NCBI GenBank assembly: GCA_963618735.1
Contig: CAVEUM010000038.1
Coordinates: forward strand, 1-12,862
Direction of reading: 5' to 3'
Source of the DNA: CAKUFA01 sp963618735
GTDB taxonomy: Bacteria > Bacillota > Clostridia > Christensenellales > Aristaeellaceae
DNA length: 12,862 nt
How positions within the stretch are numbered: position 1 is the stretch's first letter; each line of letters opens with the position of its first letter. This document shows, one piece after another, positions 11,712 through 12,862 of the stretch. The notes under the pieces are model-generated. The model was not told the DNA's origin, searched no databases, and saw nothing but the letters and a program-made list of their open reading frames with translations. Position numbers and translations under genes: made by a program.

Positions 11712-12862
11712 GGTTCTGTCAAAATTCTTCAAATTCTCCGGGAAGGAAAATGCACGCAAGTTCAGGCTTTCCGTGGTCGTCGGCCTTGTAGACGCCCTTG
11801 TCACCGCCATGAAGATTCCCGCCGTCATGTATATCCTGATGGGGCTTACCAGCGGGGAAGCTATGGGCAAGTACATTGGTGGATCGGTGGCCATCATGGC
11901 TGTTTCCGTTATCATCAGCATTGTGTGCAAGCGGCTTTCCACCATGCTGCAAACAAAAGGCGGCTACAACGCCAGCGCCTTTACCCGCATTAAGATTGCC
12001 GAGCACCTGCGCTATCTGCCCATGGGCTATTTCAACAACAACAGCATCGGCGAGATTTCCTCCGTAACCACCAACACCATGGAGTCTCTCGGCGACATCG
12101 CCACCCGTGTGGTGATGCAGACCACCAAGGGTCTTCTGGAAACATCCATGATTCTGCTGATGGTGTTCTTTTTCGACTGGCGCATCGGACTCATTGCCGC
12201 CCTCGGCGTGCTGGTCTTCCTGCTGGTAAACAGTAAAATGCAGAAAGCAGGCCAGCAGGATTCTGAAGCGAAGGTTTCCTGCGATGTGGCCTTAATCAAC
12301 CAGATCATGGAATACCTGCAGGGCATTACCGAAGTGAAGTCCTACCAGCTGCAGGGCGCCCATGCAAAGCGGCTGAATGATGCCAATGAAGCTTGCGCCA
12401 AAGCCAATACCAAAATGGAAATGTCCTTCATTCCCTATCAGTTTTTGCAGTCCGTCATCACAAAAATCACAGGTGCCCTGATTGTGGGCTGCAGCGCGTA
12501 TTTCTATGCAAACGGCACCCTGAGCGCCATTTATGCCATCGGCATGACCATTGTGGCCTTCATGCTGTACGCAAGCCTTGAAAGTGCCGGCAACTGCTCC
12601 GCCCTGCTGCACACCGTCAGCGTATGCGTGGACAAAGCCAATGCCATCCTCGCGCTGGATACCATGGACATTGACGGCAGGGACATCACCCCCGAAAACC
12701 ACGACATCCGGCTTTCTCACGTTTCCTTCTCCTACGATAAGAAAAAGATTATTGACGACGTATCCCTCACCATTCCGCAAAAGACAACCACCGCCATTGT
12801 CGGCCCTTCCGGCAGCGGCAAATCCACCCTGTGCAATCTGATTGCGCGGTTCTGGGATGTGG
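11704..12862 (+). CDS. ABC transporter half-transporter 2 (partial, cut by window end)
   Basis: The first 386 residues of a second fused permease/ATP-binding protein; the 3' end lies beyond the window. The membrane domain covers about residues 15-310 and contains FNNNSIGEISSVTTNTMESL, the cytoplasmic coupling region. The ATPase domain begins near 335 and includes HVSFSYDKKKIIDDVSL and Walker A GPSGSGKST (367-375); signature and Walker B are not in view. The ATG overlaps the last 8 bp of the upstream gene (ATGTTTGA), and AAAGGAGG lies 9 nt before it inside that gene, so translation is coupled. It is a paralogue of half-transporter 1 and its probable heterodimer partner; whether its ATPase site is intact cannot be judged here. 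Confidence 0.93.
   Translation, partial: MFEVLSKFFKFSGKENARKFRLSVVVGLVDALVTAMKIPAVMYILMGLTSGEAMGKYIGGSVAIMAVSVIISIVCKRLSTMLQTKGGYNASAFTRIKIAEHLRYLPMGYFNNNSIGEISSVTTNTMESLGDIATRVVMQTTKGLLETSMILLMVFFFDWRIGLIAALGVLVFLLVNSKMQKAGQQDSEAKVSCDVALINQIMEYLQGITEVKSYQLQGAHAKRLNDANEACAKANTKMEMSFIPYQFLQSVITKITGALIVGCSAYFYANGTLSAIYAIGMTIVAFMLYASLESAGNCSALLHTVSVCVDKANAILALDTMDIDGRDITPENHDIRLSHVSFSYDKKKIIDDVSLTIPQKTTTAIVGPSGSGKSTLCNLIARFWDV

Noticed and set aside
10782..11945. A 387-codon frame antisense to the ABC genes
   Set aside because: Antisense shadow of the ATPase domain; no promoter, no domain.

Overview
The window looks like chromosomal DNA of a Gram-positive member of the Bacillota, most likely class Clostridia. 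Reasons: strong AGGAGG-type ribosome binding sites before nearly every gene, SigA-like TTGACA/TATAAT promoters, GC-rich coding sequence between A/T-rich control regions, a Val-Asp-Phe-Gly-Cys-Leu tRNA cluster, a Clostridia-style Y-family polymerase, and an ABC transporter pair of a type common in Clostridia. Genus cannot be read from the sequence.

Layout. (1) 1-180: a non-coding stretch rich in inverted repeats. (2) 187-901: six tRNA genes on the minus strand. Five (Val, Asp, Phe, Gly, Cys) follow one promoter and end at an internal terminator; tRNA-Leu has its own consensus promoter and terminator. (3) 955-2456, minus: a two-gene unit encoding an 80-residue cysteine-rich protein whose 3' end overlaps the start of a DinB/Pol IV-type translesion polymerase. 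(4) 2461-3661, plus: a galM aldose 1-epimerase unit, divergent from (3) with back-to-back -35 boxes. (5) 3702-4541, plus: an unassigned protein with a spermidine-synthase/methyltransferase-like Rossmann domain, ending at a bidirectional terminator. (6) 4623-9034, minus: an operon with a long leader, prfC (RF3), typA (BipA) and a six-helix membrane protein. The roughly 205-nt prfC leader carries a well-placed 38-codon arginine-rich upstream ORF. (7) 9125-12862, plus: a TetR-family regulator with two tandem palindromic operators at its own promoter, then two overlapping ABC half-transporter genes with a separate promoter that holds a different palindrome. The second half-transporter runs off the window.

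How the parts fit. RF3 and TypA are both translational GTPases, and the leader ORF in front of them suggests control by translation itself (termination or Arg/Pro-dependent stalling). This is the best candidate here for an undescribed regulatory system. The cysteine-rich protein coupled to the polymerase is the best candidate for an uncharacterised protein partner. The TetR/ABC block is a typical regulated heterodimeric transporter module, with unusually clear operator sequences. No mobile elements, integrase genes or CRISPR arrays were seen.
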